Source of the DNA: Conchocele bisecta
Lineage: Eukaryota > Mollusca > Bivalvia > Lucinida > Thyasiridae
NCBI GenBank assembly: GCA_029237695.1
Contig: CM055265.1
Span: 218,477,679 to 218,541,678 of the forward strand
DNA length: 64,000 bases
Reading direction: 5' to 3'
The position numbers and the translations under genes were made by a program. Positions 45,666 through 55,979 of the stretch are shown here, piece after piece (the first letter of the stretch is position 1; the number at the start of each line of letters is the position of its first letter). The notes below the pieces were generated by a model. The model saw nothing but the letters and a program-made list of their open reading frames with translations, was not told where the DNA came from and ran no database searches.

Positions 45666-46411
45666 CTCTGTGGCGGGTTTCTGTAACTTTGCCTCGGACG
45701 GCAGTGTCTTCAGTGACATGCGGCTACTCTGGCGCAGTGACTGCCTGCTCTCCACCGTCGATGGCTCCAGGTCCATGTTTGTACACTCAGAGACGCGGCC
45801 CCGCGACACGGGTGTTTCACATCCACCAGTCCCTCAGCCACGGACAGGCGCAGACTGCCGGCCGGGAGAACCTTCACTGTCTCGGGGGTGGACGGACTGG
45901 GTGCCGCACTGACTACAGGCGTCTTGTGGCTGTCCACAACCTGTCTCACTGCCGCACCCACAGGCGTCATCGACTAATGTGAACTATCTCATCGTATGCT
46001 TGCGCCTTTTCTTTAACAGTCATCTGGTCGAAGTGTTCTATTGTCTTATTTGACCTGACTGGCGGCGTTAGCTGCTGACCCACCCTGTGTTTCAATGACA
46101 GTACGGAATGTCCGGCCGACTGAACCCATTCCTGTACCCGCTCCGATTGTGGAGAACAAACATCCACGACACTCGGAATTCTAGACTCGGGCGTTTTCCA
46201 AGGTTCACTCGCATTATCTTTATCATTGTTTGTGTTGGCAGCAGCAACGTTGCCTGCCACCTTTTCTATATTTAGAACAGGTTCCTGGCTGCGGACTTTG
46301 CGTTGTCGGGGTGGGCGGGCGGCTCGGGGCTTGGTGGTGGCGGCCTTACTGGCAGCACGAGTCCGTCGGCCAATGGGCTCCTTCACAGCTGCCACCTCCT
46401 CCTCTATAATG
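45666..46411 (-). CDS. INCENP: INCENP large N-terminal exon, two frameshifts in this copy
   Basis: Acceptor TTTGCAG before 46411, donor GAG/GTAACA after 45666; 746 nt against 748 in copy 2. The encoded region starts IIEEEVAAVKEPIGRRTR and ends LPSEAKLQKPATE. Single-base deletions near 45972 and 45822 split it into three frames here. The sequence is rich in S/T-P sites (SPMTPVG, KTPVV, PSPSTPETV), the kind of motif CDK1 phosphorylates and Polo-like kinase binds in INCENP. That functional reading is inference. Confidence 0.88.
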
Positions 46412-47335
46412 CTGCAAATAATCGTGACAGGTGTTACATTCAAATGGCGCATGCACAGGCTGATTAGAATCTGCACTGTTCGCAAAGCCCATAAGCCATA
46501 TTTTATACCGTCACTGCCACATATAATACTGCAAACAGTCATGGGGTGCTGGCTCATTATATGTGGCTCTGTTCCATTTTTTAAATGTTTTTGAAACAGT
46601 GCAGATCCTGATCAGACTGCGAATGCACAGTTGATCTCGATATACACTGGTCGCAACACCCATAAGTCCCATTTCTCCAGTCACAGCCACATATATAGTA
46701 ACAACATAATTCAAACTGACTGTCTGAGGTTCAGCAGGAGAATAAACCATGTTTACTGTAGAATAAACAGGTAAATGTGGCTGTCACTGGAGAAAAAGGG
46801 CCTACGTGTTTTGTGACCAGTGTAGATCTAGATCAGCCTGTGCATCCGCAGTCTGATCAGGATCTGCACTGTTCGCCATTCGATCAATAAAACACACACT
46901 ATATGCTTCTAACGAGCAATATAGACCGTTATCAGGCTACAGGAGTGTGCTATTTGATCAGGAGCTACATTTACAACAAATCAGATAAGCCACTATATCT
47001 CCAGTCACAGCCACAAATTACTTCCGTTTGTTTGTTAGTAATCACAAAATCAGAACGGAATATTTACATCAAGAAAAAATATATTAACCCCGACATGGTG
47101 CCAGGTCCATACCACATCAAAGTCACTTGGCCCCGTCCCCTGAGTATTAAGAATAATCGTAATACTCACATAAGGGGTATAACCGGATTCAACTGTCACA
47201 TACAAAATGCCAAAGACGTACGTGAGGGCCAAACCAGGTCTCTGTTCGGGATTCCGGTAATGGTGAACCCTGATCATTGAACTACCCATCACATGCTCCC
47301 ACCTGCCACACACAGACAAGAATGTTTTGACTTAC
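46412..47335. other. INCENP: INCENP intron with CTGATCAGGATCTGCACTGT repeats
   Basis: A 924-bp intron. It contains several copies, in both orientations, of a motif around GATCAGGATCTGCACTGTTC and TGTGGCTGTGACTGGAGAAA, part of a dispersed repeat also seen near 18000-18140 and 41200, followed by a SINE copy at 47030-47320. No exon is seen. Confidence 0.75.
47030..47320 (-). mobile_element. SINE-like retroposon, 5' end near INCENP exon
   Basis: The same family as 33905-34310. It carries AGACCTGGTTTGGCCCTCAC and ACCTGGCACCATGTCGGG on the minus strand and an AACAAACAAACGG tail. It ends 16 bp from the exon donor at 47336. Mirrored at 50606-50880. Confidence 0.72.
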
Positions 47336-47413
47336 ATGACTTTTCTTGAAGAAACGTCGCCATCTTCGTCCATAGACAGGTCAGTATTTGGCACACGTTT
47401 ACGGGATTGTGAT
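47336..47413 (-). CDS. INCENP: INCENP most 5' exon seen
   Basis: A 78-nt exon, acceptor CCTCAG before 47413, donor CAT/GTAAGT after 47336. It enters with one base of a codon and leaves with two. It encodes SQSRKRVPNTDLSMDEDG then DVSSRKV and is basic. It corresponds in position to the Arg/Lys-rich stretch after the CEN box of vertebrate INCENP. The exon(s) before it are not present between here and the gap. Confidence 0.8.
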
Positions 47414-47526
47414 CTGAGGGCAGGAAACGGCGCTCACGATTAAGCAAGCAGATTAACACTGTCCACACCAAAGTAACTGGCATGGAGTAGTTCATGTTAT
47501 GCAGGGATTCCGCTGGAGAAAATAAA

Positions 47527-48931
47527 ACAAGAGCTCCGCGGAGCAAAATGTCCCGCCTGGCGCAGTTTGATAGTATATAAGGAGCTTGTAATAACCTTGG
47601 GGTTAGTGAGCACCATGGGCTTTCTGTAGAATGATGCGGGATGTTGTTACAAATGCATGTATGGAATATTAAAGCATAAACTGAGCGTTAATTTCTAAGT
47701 CAGCGACTTTGACCTTTGGGGTTTGCGGGCACCATGGGCTTTCTGTAGAATGATACGGGATGTTGTTACAAATGCATGAATATGGATAAATGAGATAAAT
47801 ATGAGACCTTGGGGTTTTTAATCACGGGAAATTTCTAAGTAGTTAACCTTGACTTTGGGTTAGCGGGCTTTACCATGGGCTTTCTGTAGAATGATGCGGG
47901 ATGTTGTTACAAATGCATGTATGTAAGATAAATTAAACCATAAGTGAGCGTAGTTTGTGATGCAAACACGAAATTGGTAATCTATTAGTGACCTTGACCT
48001 TTGGGGTTCATTTGGGTTGGGGTTTAGCGGGGCACCATGGGCTTTCTGTAGAATGAAGCGGGATGTTACAAATGCATGTATGGAATATTAAACCATAAAG
48101 TGAGCGTTAATTTGTGCAAACACGGAAATTTCTAATCAGTGACCAGTTGACCTTGGGACTTTGCATAATATTTAAAATAAAGGGGTATTAAGTGGGCAAA
48201 TTTGTGGGCTTTCTGTAGATAGATGCGGGATGTTGTTACAAATGCATGTATGGAATATTAAACCCATAAAGTGAGCGTTAATTTTTCCAAACACGGAAGT
48301 TTCTAAGTCAGTGACCTTGACCTTTGGGGTTATTTGGGTTAGCAGGCACCATGGGCTTTCTTTAGAATGATGCGGGATGTTGTTACAAATGCATGTATGG
48401 AATATTAAACCATAAAGTGAGCGTTAATTTGTGCAAACACGGAAATTTCTAAGTCAGTGACCTTGACCTTTGGGGTTATTTGGGGTTAGAGCGGGCACCA
48501 TGGGCTTTCTGTAGAAATGATGCGGGATGTTGTTACAAATGCATGTATGGAATATTAAACCATAAAGTGAGCGTTAATTTTTCCAAACACGGAAATTTCT
48601 AAGTCAGTGACCTTGACCTTTGGGGTTAGCGGGCACCATGGGCTTTCTGTAGAATGATGCGGGATGTTGTTACAAATGCATGTATGGAATATTAAAGCAT
48701 TCCATTGAGGGAAACAGAAGTTACAATGAAAATTAACCTGAGCGTGAAAAGTAGGTCAATGAACCATGAAAAGTAGGTGAAGGTGACATGGGCTCCCTCT
48801 GTGTGAGATGGTTACACCACAGTGTTGATGTATACCAAGTATGGAGGTCGTAGGAGTTATAGTTTCGTGGAAAGTGAGCTAAACGCAAAAGCTATGCCTA
48901 TGTCTCGCTTCTGCTAAAGCAGGCGGGACAA
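47527..48931. mobile_element. 1.4-kb tandem-core element, copy 1 only
   Basis: Begins CAAGAGCTCCGCGGAGC and CAAAATGTCCCGCCTG; ends with hairpin TCTCGCTTCTGCTAAAGCAG and GCGGGACAAAA. Eight imperfect cores of about 150 bp are marked by GGGCTTTCTGTAGAATGATG. It interrupts an ATCGCCA-family element: the empty site in the other arm reads straight through at about 50391-50406. No clear target duplication, consistent with a Helitron/Helentron-like insertion into an A-rich site. Confidence 0.85.
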
Positions 48932-48969
48932 AAATCGCCACTTCAAAAAAAATAAACAATTGGCGATAA

Positions 48970-49666
48970 ACTAGATGGCCGCGGCCTGCATGTCGCGCCT
49001 TGTGGCGAGGCATGGACACTAAAAAATAAGATATAGTATAACGAAAAACTTTAACGAAAAACTTTAACCAAAAAACTTAACCAAAAAACTTAACCAAAAA
49101 CTTTAACCAAAAAAACTTAACCAAAAACTTCAAAGTAATTTGACCTTGACATTGGGCACAGGGGCAGCACGGGAGGGGGTTGAATGAAAATATAGATGAT
49201 GATAAACACCCATGTGAAGTTTCAAGGTAATGGGCAAAGCAGTTGCAGAGATATAGTATAACGAAAAACTTTAACCAAAAAGTTAACCAAAAATCTTAAC
49301 CAAAAAACTTAACCAAAAACTTTAACCAAAGAACTTAACCAAAAACTTCAAAGTAATTTGACCTTGACATTGGCACAGGGGCCGCACAGGAGGGGGTAGA
49401 ATGAAAATATAGATGATGATAAACACCCATATGAAGTTTCAAGGCAAAGCAGTTGCAGAGATATAGTATAACGAAAAACTTTAACCAAAAAACTTAACCA
49501 AAAACTTTAACCAAAAATAACTTTCTTTAACCAAAAAACTTAACCAAAAACTTCAAAGTAATTTGACCTTGACTTATTGGGCACAGGGGCCGCACGGGAC
49601 GGGGGTAGAATGAAAATATAGATGATGATAAACACCCATGTGAAGTTTCAAGGTAATGGGCAAAGC
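48970..49666. repeat. AACCAAAAACTT array at contig end
   Basis: Head GATGGCCGCGGCCTGCATG, then three cores of about 210 bp (AATTTGACCTTGACATTGGG-type) separated by (TTAACCAAAAAC)n. The contig stops inside the last core. In the other arm only one partial core remains before the gap. Confidence 0.9.
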
Positions 49667-50166
49667 NNNNNNNNNNNNNNNNNNNNNNNNNNNNNNNNNN
49701 NNNNNNNNNNNNNNNNNNNNNNNNNNNNNNNNNNNNNNNNNNNNNNNNNNNNNNNNNNNNNNNNNNNNNNNNNNNNNNNNNNNNNNNNNNNNNNNNNNNN
49801 NNNNNNNNNNNNNNNNNNNNNNNNNNNNNNNNNNNNNNNNNNNNNNNNNNNNNNNNNNNNNNNNNNNNNNNNNNNNNNNNNNNNNNNNNNNNNNNNNNNN
49901 NNNNNNNNNNNNNNNNNNNNNNNNNNNNNNNNNNNNNNNNNNNNNNNNNNNNNNNNNNNNNNNNNNNNNNNNNNNNNNNNNNNNNNNNNNNNNNNNNNNN
50001 NNNNNNNNNNNNNNNNNNNNNNNNNNNNNNNNNNNNNNNNNNNNNNNNNNNNNNNNNNNNNNNNNNNNNNNNNNNNNNNNNNNNNNNNNNNNNNNNNNNN
50101 NNNNNNNNNNNNNNNNNNNNNNNNNNNNNNNNNNNNNNNNNNNNNNNNNNNNNNNNNNNNNNNNNN
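49667..50166. other. Assembly gap, exactly 500 N, at palindrome centre
   Basis: A fixed-size scaffolding gap. The flanks are exact mirror images (GGTAATGGGCAAAGC on the left, GCTTTGCCCATTACC on the right), so both contigs end at the same base of the same repeat. Confidence 1.
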
Positions 50167-50511
50167 GCTTTGCCCATTACCTTGAAACTTCACATGGGTG
50201 TTTATCATCATCTATATTTTCATTCTACCCCCCTCCCGTGCGGCCCCTGTGCCCAATGTCAAGGTCAAATTACTTTGAAGTTTTTCGTTATACTATATCT
50301 TATTTTTTAGTGTCCATGCCTCGCCACAAGGCGCGACATGCAGGCCGCAGCCATCTAGTTTATCGCCAATTGTTTATTTTTTTTGAAGTGGCGATTTTTT
50401 TATTTTCCCCAGCGGAATCCCTGCATAACATGAACTACTCCATGCCAGTTACTTTGGTGTGGACAGTGTTAATCTGCTTGCTTAATCGTGAGCGCCGTTT
50501 CCTGCCCTCAG

Positions 50512-50589
50512 ATCACAATCCCGTAAACGTGTGCCAAATACTGACCTGTCTATGGACGAAGATGGCGACGTTTCTTCAAGAAAAGTCAT
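50512..50589 (+). CDS. INCENP: INCENP most 5' exon seen, copy 2
   Basis: 78 nt, CCTCAG acceptor and CAT/GTAAGT donor, encoding SQSRKRVPNTDLSMDEDG and DVSSRKV. It joins the next exon to give V-I-I-I-E-E-E. Identical to copy 1. Confidence 0.82.
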
Positions 50590-50605
50590 GTAAGTCAAAA
50601 CATTC

Positions 50606-50880
50606 TTGTCTGTGTGTGGCAGGTGGGAGCATGTGATGGGTAGTTCAATGATCAGGGTTCACCATTACCGGAATCCCGACCAGAGACCTGGTTTGGCCCT
50701 CACGTACGTCTTTGGCATTTTGTATGTGACAGTTGAATCTGGTTATACCCCTTATGTGAGTATTACGATTATTCTTAATACTCAGGGGACGGGGCCAAGT
50801 GACTTTGATGTGGTATGGACCTGGCACCATGTCGGGGTTAATATATTTTTTCTTGATGTAAATATTCCGTTCTGATTTTG
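50606..50880 (+). mobile_element. SINE-like retroposon, mirror copy
   Basis: The mirror of 47030-47320, starting 16 bp after the exon donor and ending ACTAACAAACAAACGG. Confidence 0.72.
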
Positions 50881-51462
50881 GTATTACTAACAAACAAACG
50901 GAAGTAATTTGTGGCTGTGACTGGAGATATAGTGGCTTATCTGATTTGTTGTAAATGTAGCTCCTGATCAAATAGCACACTCCTGTAGCCTGATAACGGT
51001 CTATATTGCTCGTTAGAAGCATATAGTGTGTGTTTTATTGATCGAATGGCGAACAGTGCAGATCCTGATCAGACTGCGGATGCACAGGCTGATCTTGATC
51101 TACACTGGTCACAAAACACGTAGGCCCTTTTTCTCCAGTGACAGCCACATTTACCTGTTTATTCTACAGTAAACATGGTTTATTCTCCTGCTGAACCTCA
51201 GACAGTCAGTTTGAATTATTTTGTTACTATATATGTGGCTGTGACTGGAGAAATGGGACTTATGGGTGTTGCGACCAGTGTATATTTAGATCAACTGTGC
51301 ATTCGCAGTCTGATCAGGATCTGCACTGTTTCAAAAACATTTCAAAAATGGAACAGAGCCACATATAATGAGCCAGCACCCCATGACTGTTTGCAGTATT
51401 ATATGTGGCAGTGACGGTATAAAATATGGCTTATGGGCTTTGCGAACAGTGCAGATTCTAAT

Positions 51463-51928
51463 TTGCAGGCACCAGGGCGGGATCAACTGATCCTGAGAAT
51501 AGTGCTGCAGTAGCCATTGCTTGTCGTAAAAGGCGACTAAACTGGCTTAACGATTGGGTTCATACTTTCCGGAACCCACTATACCGGATTTGGCCCTCAT
51601 GTACATTTTTGGCTTTCTTGTATGTGAGAGTTGAGTCGGGCTATGCCCCATATATAAAAGTAAGATTATCGCTAATCCTATTACTTTTAGGGGATGGGAT
51701 AAATGATGCTGGTGTGGCGAGGGCCTGGCACCAGATCAGGTTGTTCTAATTTCAGGACTGAATATATATTTTGATTGTAAATATTGAGTTCTGAAGTTGG
51801 GATTTACCCCCCTTGGACAGGTGGATATGGGACTCGACCCCGTTGACCCGTCTGCGTGTAGACTCCCTGAGGCTTGTACCTCTATGTCAGAAAAGCGGAC
51901 GTTAAACCCTATTCACTCACTCACTCAC
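51463..51928 (+). mobile_element. SINE-like insertion with target duplication, copy 2 only
   Basis: A 466-bp element flanked by TCTAAT (51457-51462 and 51929-51934). The empty site is the single ATTAGA at 46463-46468 in the other arm. It contains GTCGTAAAAGGCGACTAAA, TTTGGCCCTCATG and CTGGCACCAGATCAGG, and ends ACGTTAAACCC plus (CACT)n. Recent retroposition is indicated by the clean empty site. Confidence 0.88.
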
Positions 51929-51985
51929 TCTAATCAGCCTGTGCATCCGCCATTTGAATGTAACACCTGTCACGATTATTTGCAG

Positions 51986-52733
51986 CATTATAGAGGAGGA
52001 GGTGGCAGCTGTGAAGGAGCCCATTGGCCGACGGACTCGTGCTGCCAGTAAGGCCGCCACCACCAAGCCCCGAGCCGCCCGCCCACCCCGACAACGCAAA
52101 GTCCGCAGCCAGGAACCTGTTCTAAATATAGAAAAGGTGGCAGGCAACGTTGCTGCTGCCAACACAAACAATGATAAAGATAATGCGAGTGAACCTTGGA
52201 AAACGCCCGAGTCTAGAATTCCGAGTGTCGTGGATGTTTGTTCTCCACAATCGGAGCGGGTACAGGAATGGGTTCAGTCAGCCGGACATTCCGTACTGTC
52301 ATTGAAACACAGGGTGGGTCAGCAGCTAACGCCGCCAGTCAGGTCAAATAAGACAATAGAACACTTCGACCAGATGACTGTTAAAGAAAAGGCGCAAGCA
52401 TACGAGGAGATAGTTCACATTAGTCCGATGACGCCTGTGGGTGCGGCAGTGAGACAGGTTGTGGACAGCCACAAGACGCCTGTAGTCAGTGCGGCACCCA
52501 GTCCGTCCACCCCCGAGACAGTGAAGGTTCTCCCGGCCGGCAGTCTGCGCCTGTCCGTGGCTGAGGGACTGGTGGACTGTGAAACACCCGTGTCGCGGGG
52601 CCGTGTCTCTGAGTGTACAAACATGGACCTGGAGCCATCGACGGTGGAGAGCAGGCAGTCACTGCGCCGGAGTAGCCGCATGTCACTGAAGACACTGCCG
52701 TCCGAGGCAAAGTTACAGAAACCCGCCACAGAG
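51986..52733 (+). CDS. INCENP: INCENP large N-terminal exon, copy 2 (intact)
   Basis: A 748-nt exon, acceptor TTTGCAG, donor GAG/GTAACA. It completes the previous codon with C and leaves in phase 0. Order of sequence: acidic start IIEEEVAAVKEPIGRRTR; an Ala/Arg-rich basic stretch (AASKAATTKPRAARPPRQ); a Ser/Asn-rich stretch; HFDQMTVKEKAQAYEEIV; several S/T-P sites including HISPMTPVG and PSPSTPETVK; then a Ser/Arg-rich end (SRQSLRRSSRMSLKTL). A basic segment after the CEN box and CDK/Plk1-type sites are known features of INCENP. Specific site functions here are inference. Confidence 0.92.
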
Positions 52734-52988
52734 GTAACACATATGGTGTATATCTTCATGTCTTACATGCACAGTCATTGATTACATGTGTTATCACGAA
52801 TCAACAATTGCTGAACAAATCGTTTTTTCGGGCCTTTTTGAAAACGAGGGATATATTTGTATTTTGTGTATTCACACTGTGGCTCCCAGCTTGTCCTCGC
52901 GATAACTCACGCTCTACTGGATGGATCTTAACCAAATTATAAATACATACATGTTTATCATGATCATGGCACGAGAAAGAACCCAATT

Positions 52989-53493
52989 GCTCTTCTACAT
53001 ATTTCCAATGAGTGGCAGCCATTTTCGCTTTCTGTCCTTGTCCTCACAATGGCTCTAATTCATTGATCTTAACCAAAGTCTGTATTCATGCTATCAGAGC
53101 TCCAGATAAGCTTTGTGTCTAAAGCGTACTATACCCCTTGATTTCAAAATCATTGCGTATTTTACTTTTACAAATGGATTATTGATTTTTTTCATTTAAA
53201 CAGTTAAACTAAATAGGGAACAAATGATAAAGAAATATAACAAATTTAAACATTCACTTAGTTGAGCTGCAAAAAGCAAACACTGTTTGCTTTTTGCAGC
53301 TCCACTATTAAGTGAATTTTCAACTTTATGACAGTATTTTCACTACTCAATTTGAAAATCAAGGCGTATTTTCACATTGCTGAGCGTATTTTGTACTCTC
53401 ACTTTTGAAAATCAATGCGTATTCAGCCTAAATAATTGCATAAAATACGCACCTTATCTGGAGCTCTGCTATATCATGGTAAAAATGAACAAA
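52989..53493. other. 505-bp block present only in copy 2
   Basis: Absent from the other arm, where ACCCAATTTATTTCC is continuous (near 45405-45415). Here the block lies between two CCAATT motifs (52983-52988 and 53494-53499). It contains a MITE with its own flanks, so deletion in copy 1 between the short direct repeats is at least as likely as insertion in copy 2. Confidence 0.85.
53097..53468. mobile_element. hAT-type MITE, copy 2 only
   Basis: Ends GAGCTCCAGATAAG and CTTATCTGGAGCTCTG, flanks TGCTATCA and CTATATCA (weakly similar 8-mers). It has a central AAAAAGCAAACACTGTTTGC hairpin and repeated GCGTATTTT words. Confidence 0.8.
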
Positions 53494-53510
53494 CCAATTT
53501 ATTTCCACAG

Positions 53511-53879
53511 GGCTCCAGATAAGGAATTAGTAATTGAGTATTGGGTATTTCAAAAAATGTATTAGGTAAAATAAAATCACACTAAGTACTGTCAACAGAC
53601 CGCAATTATTGAATAGTTTGCTTCGAAATGAAAACATGTCTTGGCATTTCATTAGAATTGTCTCATTGGAGACAATTCTAATGAAATACCAAGATGTGTT
53701 TTCATGGAAAAATAATAAATATATGCTATATTTGTCGTCTGTTTATCGTTTTCTGCAGCATGATGAAGGTACCACAAAATTTGTATTGCTTTTTGATACT
53801 CGCTAATTCTGATTTCAATCGGGTTTTTGGCAATTTTAATTGGGTATTTAAGCAAATACGCAGCTTATCTGGAGCCCTG
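53511..53879. mobile_element. hAT-type MITE, mirror of 45041-45400
   Basis: The same element in reverse orientation, between TTTCCACA and TTTCCATA flanks. The perfect inverted pair GAATTGTCTCATTGGAGACA extends the central hairpin relative to the left copy. Confidence 0.78.
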
Positions 53880-54455
53880 TTTCCATATTGGGTTTCCTGT
53901 TACTTACCTCTTGTTTACTGACCATGTCTTTGATGGGGATGTATGTTGTGACCTTCGGCACTATTGTTCGGTTTTTATCGCACCTTGCAGCGTCTGTGTC
54001 CATCCGTCCGCATCTGCGTTAATTTTTTTTCAGTACCGAATATCTCCACAACCCCAACTCCGATTGACTTGAAACTTTGCGTACCTCTTTAGTGTCATCA
54101 GCAGGGCTCGAAATTAACGCTGGTCCTAGGCCAGTAGTTCTAACACAGGACCAGTAAAAATGTTAGGCCAGTGGTCCTCGTTGCTAGTGAAATAAAAATG
54201 GCCACCACATCTCAAATTTTACCGCAAATGTCCTAAAAACATCAGAAAAAAGTATATGACAAAGAAAAACGAAAACGTATGTTTCTAATGTCTTGGAAAC
54301 AAGATTGTAAAATTGTTAAATTCTAGCCCTGTATTTTCATTCTATACACCACCAATGCAGCCCTCTTGCCCAAGGTCAAATTACTCTTCAGAGAATACAT
54401 AATACATGCTCACAAAATGTTGTAATCACTGACCCTGGTGTTTATTGTTTTCCAG

Positions 54456-54506
54456 AAGCCAGTCAGACCCAGAACGAGGCTGCGACTGAAGAAGAAAGAG
54501 GCTACT
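54456..54506 (+). CDS. INCENP: INCENP micro-exon, copy 2
   Basis: 51 nt, TTCCAG acceptor and ACT/GTAAG donor, phase 0 both sides, KPVRPRTRLRLKKKEAT. It joins directly to VESGSEE of the next exon. Confidence 0.87.
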
Positions 54507-54849
54507 GTAAGTTTGTTTTGCTACTTCGTATGTGACTTGTTGATTCAACTCACCGCCTGGTCGGCTTATTTTAATTTCAGGAGGGCTGGGCCGTGGCCTA
54601 GGAGATATGGCATATGACTTCAATACTGGAGGCTGTTAGTTCAATCCTCACCATAGGCGTGATAAATACTAACAGTAGTTCCATTCCACTCGTCTGTCCG
54701 ATGAGTCTTTAAACTGTGGTCGCGTCTTTTTTATGACCTTAGCTGTTGCTGGGACGTTAAACCAATTCACTTTTTTTTCTAATTCCAGAGGTGAATATAT
54801 ATATTTCTTTGTGTAAATATTCAGTTCTGAAAGTGGTAACCAGGTTTTA

Positions 54850-55005
54850 TTATAGGAATGAATAGCCTTTTTGTGGAATTTATCGGGGTATAAACTTGGA
54901 AAAGTCGCGGGAATACTGGACGAAGGCCGGAAGGCCTCGTCCAGTATTCCCGCAACTTTTCCAAGTTTATATCCACAAAAAGGCCATTCATTCCTTATAA
55001 TTCCA
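54850..55005. repeat. Long near-perfect hairpin, mirror copy
   Basis: The mirror of 43925-44062, with GGAAAAGTCGCGGGAATACT on the near arm and AGTATTCCCGCAACTTTTCC on the far arm (one mismatch). Confidence 0.87.
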
Positions 55006-55349
55006 GCATTTGAAATAAATTCATCAAGAAAATACCAATCAAATGTTAGGGAATTGTGTAAATATTTTTGTGCTGGAATTATGAACACATATTCTAGTTG
55101 GTAATTGAAACCTATAAGATTTCCCCTGGCATACATTTCCTCATGACTGATAAACAGTAGAGTTCCTTATCAGGCTGCCGGAGGGCGTCAGGAGAGCTAG
55201 AATGGTTAGAAAATCCATACACCCTTTGTGTTGAGTCGCTACTAGAAATAAACTTGGCTTTGTCAGTTTGTGGCCCAATTCTCCTTTGTACTTGACATCG
55301 ACTGAGGACAGCTCAGCCACAGCTAATCCAACAGAACAATCTGAGTGCA

Positions 55350-55710
55350 GAGCTCCAGATAAGGGGCATATTGGTGTATTTTACTTCCTTACTTTCATCA
55401 GAATACGCATTGATTATCAACAGTGGTAGTACAAATTACTCACAGCAATGTTAAAATACGCATGGATTTTCAAATTGAGTAGTGAAAATACTAATAAAGT
55501 TGAAAATTTACTTTATAGTTGAGCTGTAAAAAGTGTTTGCTTTTTGCAGCTCAAATAAGTGAATTTTTAAATTTGCTTTATTTTTGTTATCAAGTGTTCT
55601 CTATTTAATAAGGAGTAAAATCAATAATACATTTGTAAAAGTAAAATACACATTGAATTTGAAATCAGGGGGTATAATACTCTTTAGACACACAACTTAT
55701 CTGGAGCTCT
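55350..55710. mobile_element. hAT-type MITE, mirror of 43095-43456
   Basis: Flanked by TGAGTGCA (55342-55349) and TAAGTGCA (55711-55718). Its left flank is an open, Ser/Thr-rich stretch reading STEDSSATANPTEQSE (about 55301-55348) without splice sites, possibly a relic exon disrupted by the insertion. Confidence 0.82.
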
Positions 55711-55851
55711 ATAAGTGCATTCTCCTTTGTACTATAAATCAGACAGTATGAGTGACCGACACTGAACAGCTCTTGTCTCGGCCAATGAAACTTCCTGATT
55801 TCGAGCATTAGAAAGAAGTACATACTGAGAAAGTTTTGAATTTGGCCGCAG

Positions 55852-55979
55852 GTGGAGAGTGGCAGTGAGGAGTGTGGCACACAGTCGGAAGTGGACGGAC
55901 AGACGGACAGCCAGAGTGATGTGGACACCTCCCATACCGACGCCGGGCACACAGAACATCCACAGCAGACACCAGCCAG
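55852..55979 (+). CDS. INCENP: INCENP acidic exon, copy 2
   Basis: 128 nt, CCGCAG acceptor, CCAG/GTATGG donor, phase 0 in and 2 out, VESGSEECGTQSEVDGQT then DSQSDVDTSHTDAGHTEH. The Val in SDVD is Ala in copy 1. Confidence 0.9.

Larger units (their letters stand above)
15930..47413 (-). other. INCENP: INCENP locus, copy 1 (13 exons placed, ends missing)
   Basis: Inner centromere protein is the scaffold of the chromosomal passenger complex, which directs Aurora B kinase in mitosis. Exons run from 47413 down to 15930 on the minus strand and join in compatible phases to about 890 codons; human INCENP is 918. The identity rests on the block before the coiled coil, GLVRSFIARNSP, which matches human SVMKSFIKRNTP in context. 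A charged E/K/R/Q helix of about 270 residues follows. Not seen are the N-terminal CEN box that binds survivin and borealin, and the C-terminal IN-box that activates Aurora B. In this copy two middle exons have frame-breaking indels that copy 2 lacks. Confidence 0.9.
35138..49666 (+). repeat. Left arm of a 13-14.5-kb inverted repeat
   Basis: This 14.5-kb stretch is the reverse complement of 50167-63208, with about 500 N between the arms. It includes INCENP exons from 35195 up to 47413. The arms share all eight exons, introns and most repeats but differ by substitutions, 1-2-bp indels and several large insertions. The arm ends at the gap with GGTAATGGGCAAAGC, mirrored on the other side as GCTTTGCCCATTACC. 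Confidence 0.97.

Noticed and set aside
45640..45982. Plus-strand ORFs opposite the large INCENP exon
   Set aside because: Antisense shadows; the sense frame is conserved in both arms with splice sites.
49527..50636. Symmetrical ORFs across the central gap
   Set aside because: They consist mostly of N and of the flanking tandem repeat.
54669..55136. 155-codon minus ORF containing a mirrored peptide
   Set aside because: It reads through the long hairpin and a dispersed repeat. The internal symmetry comes from the inverted DNA.
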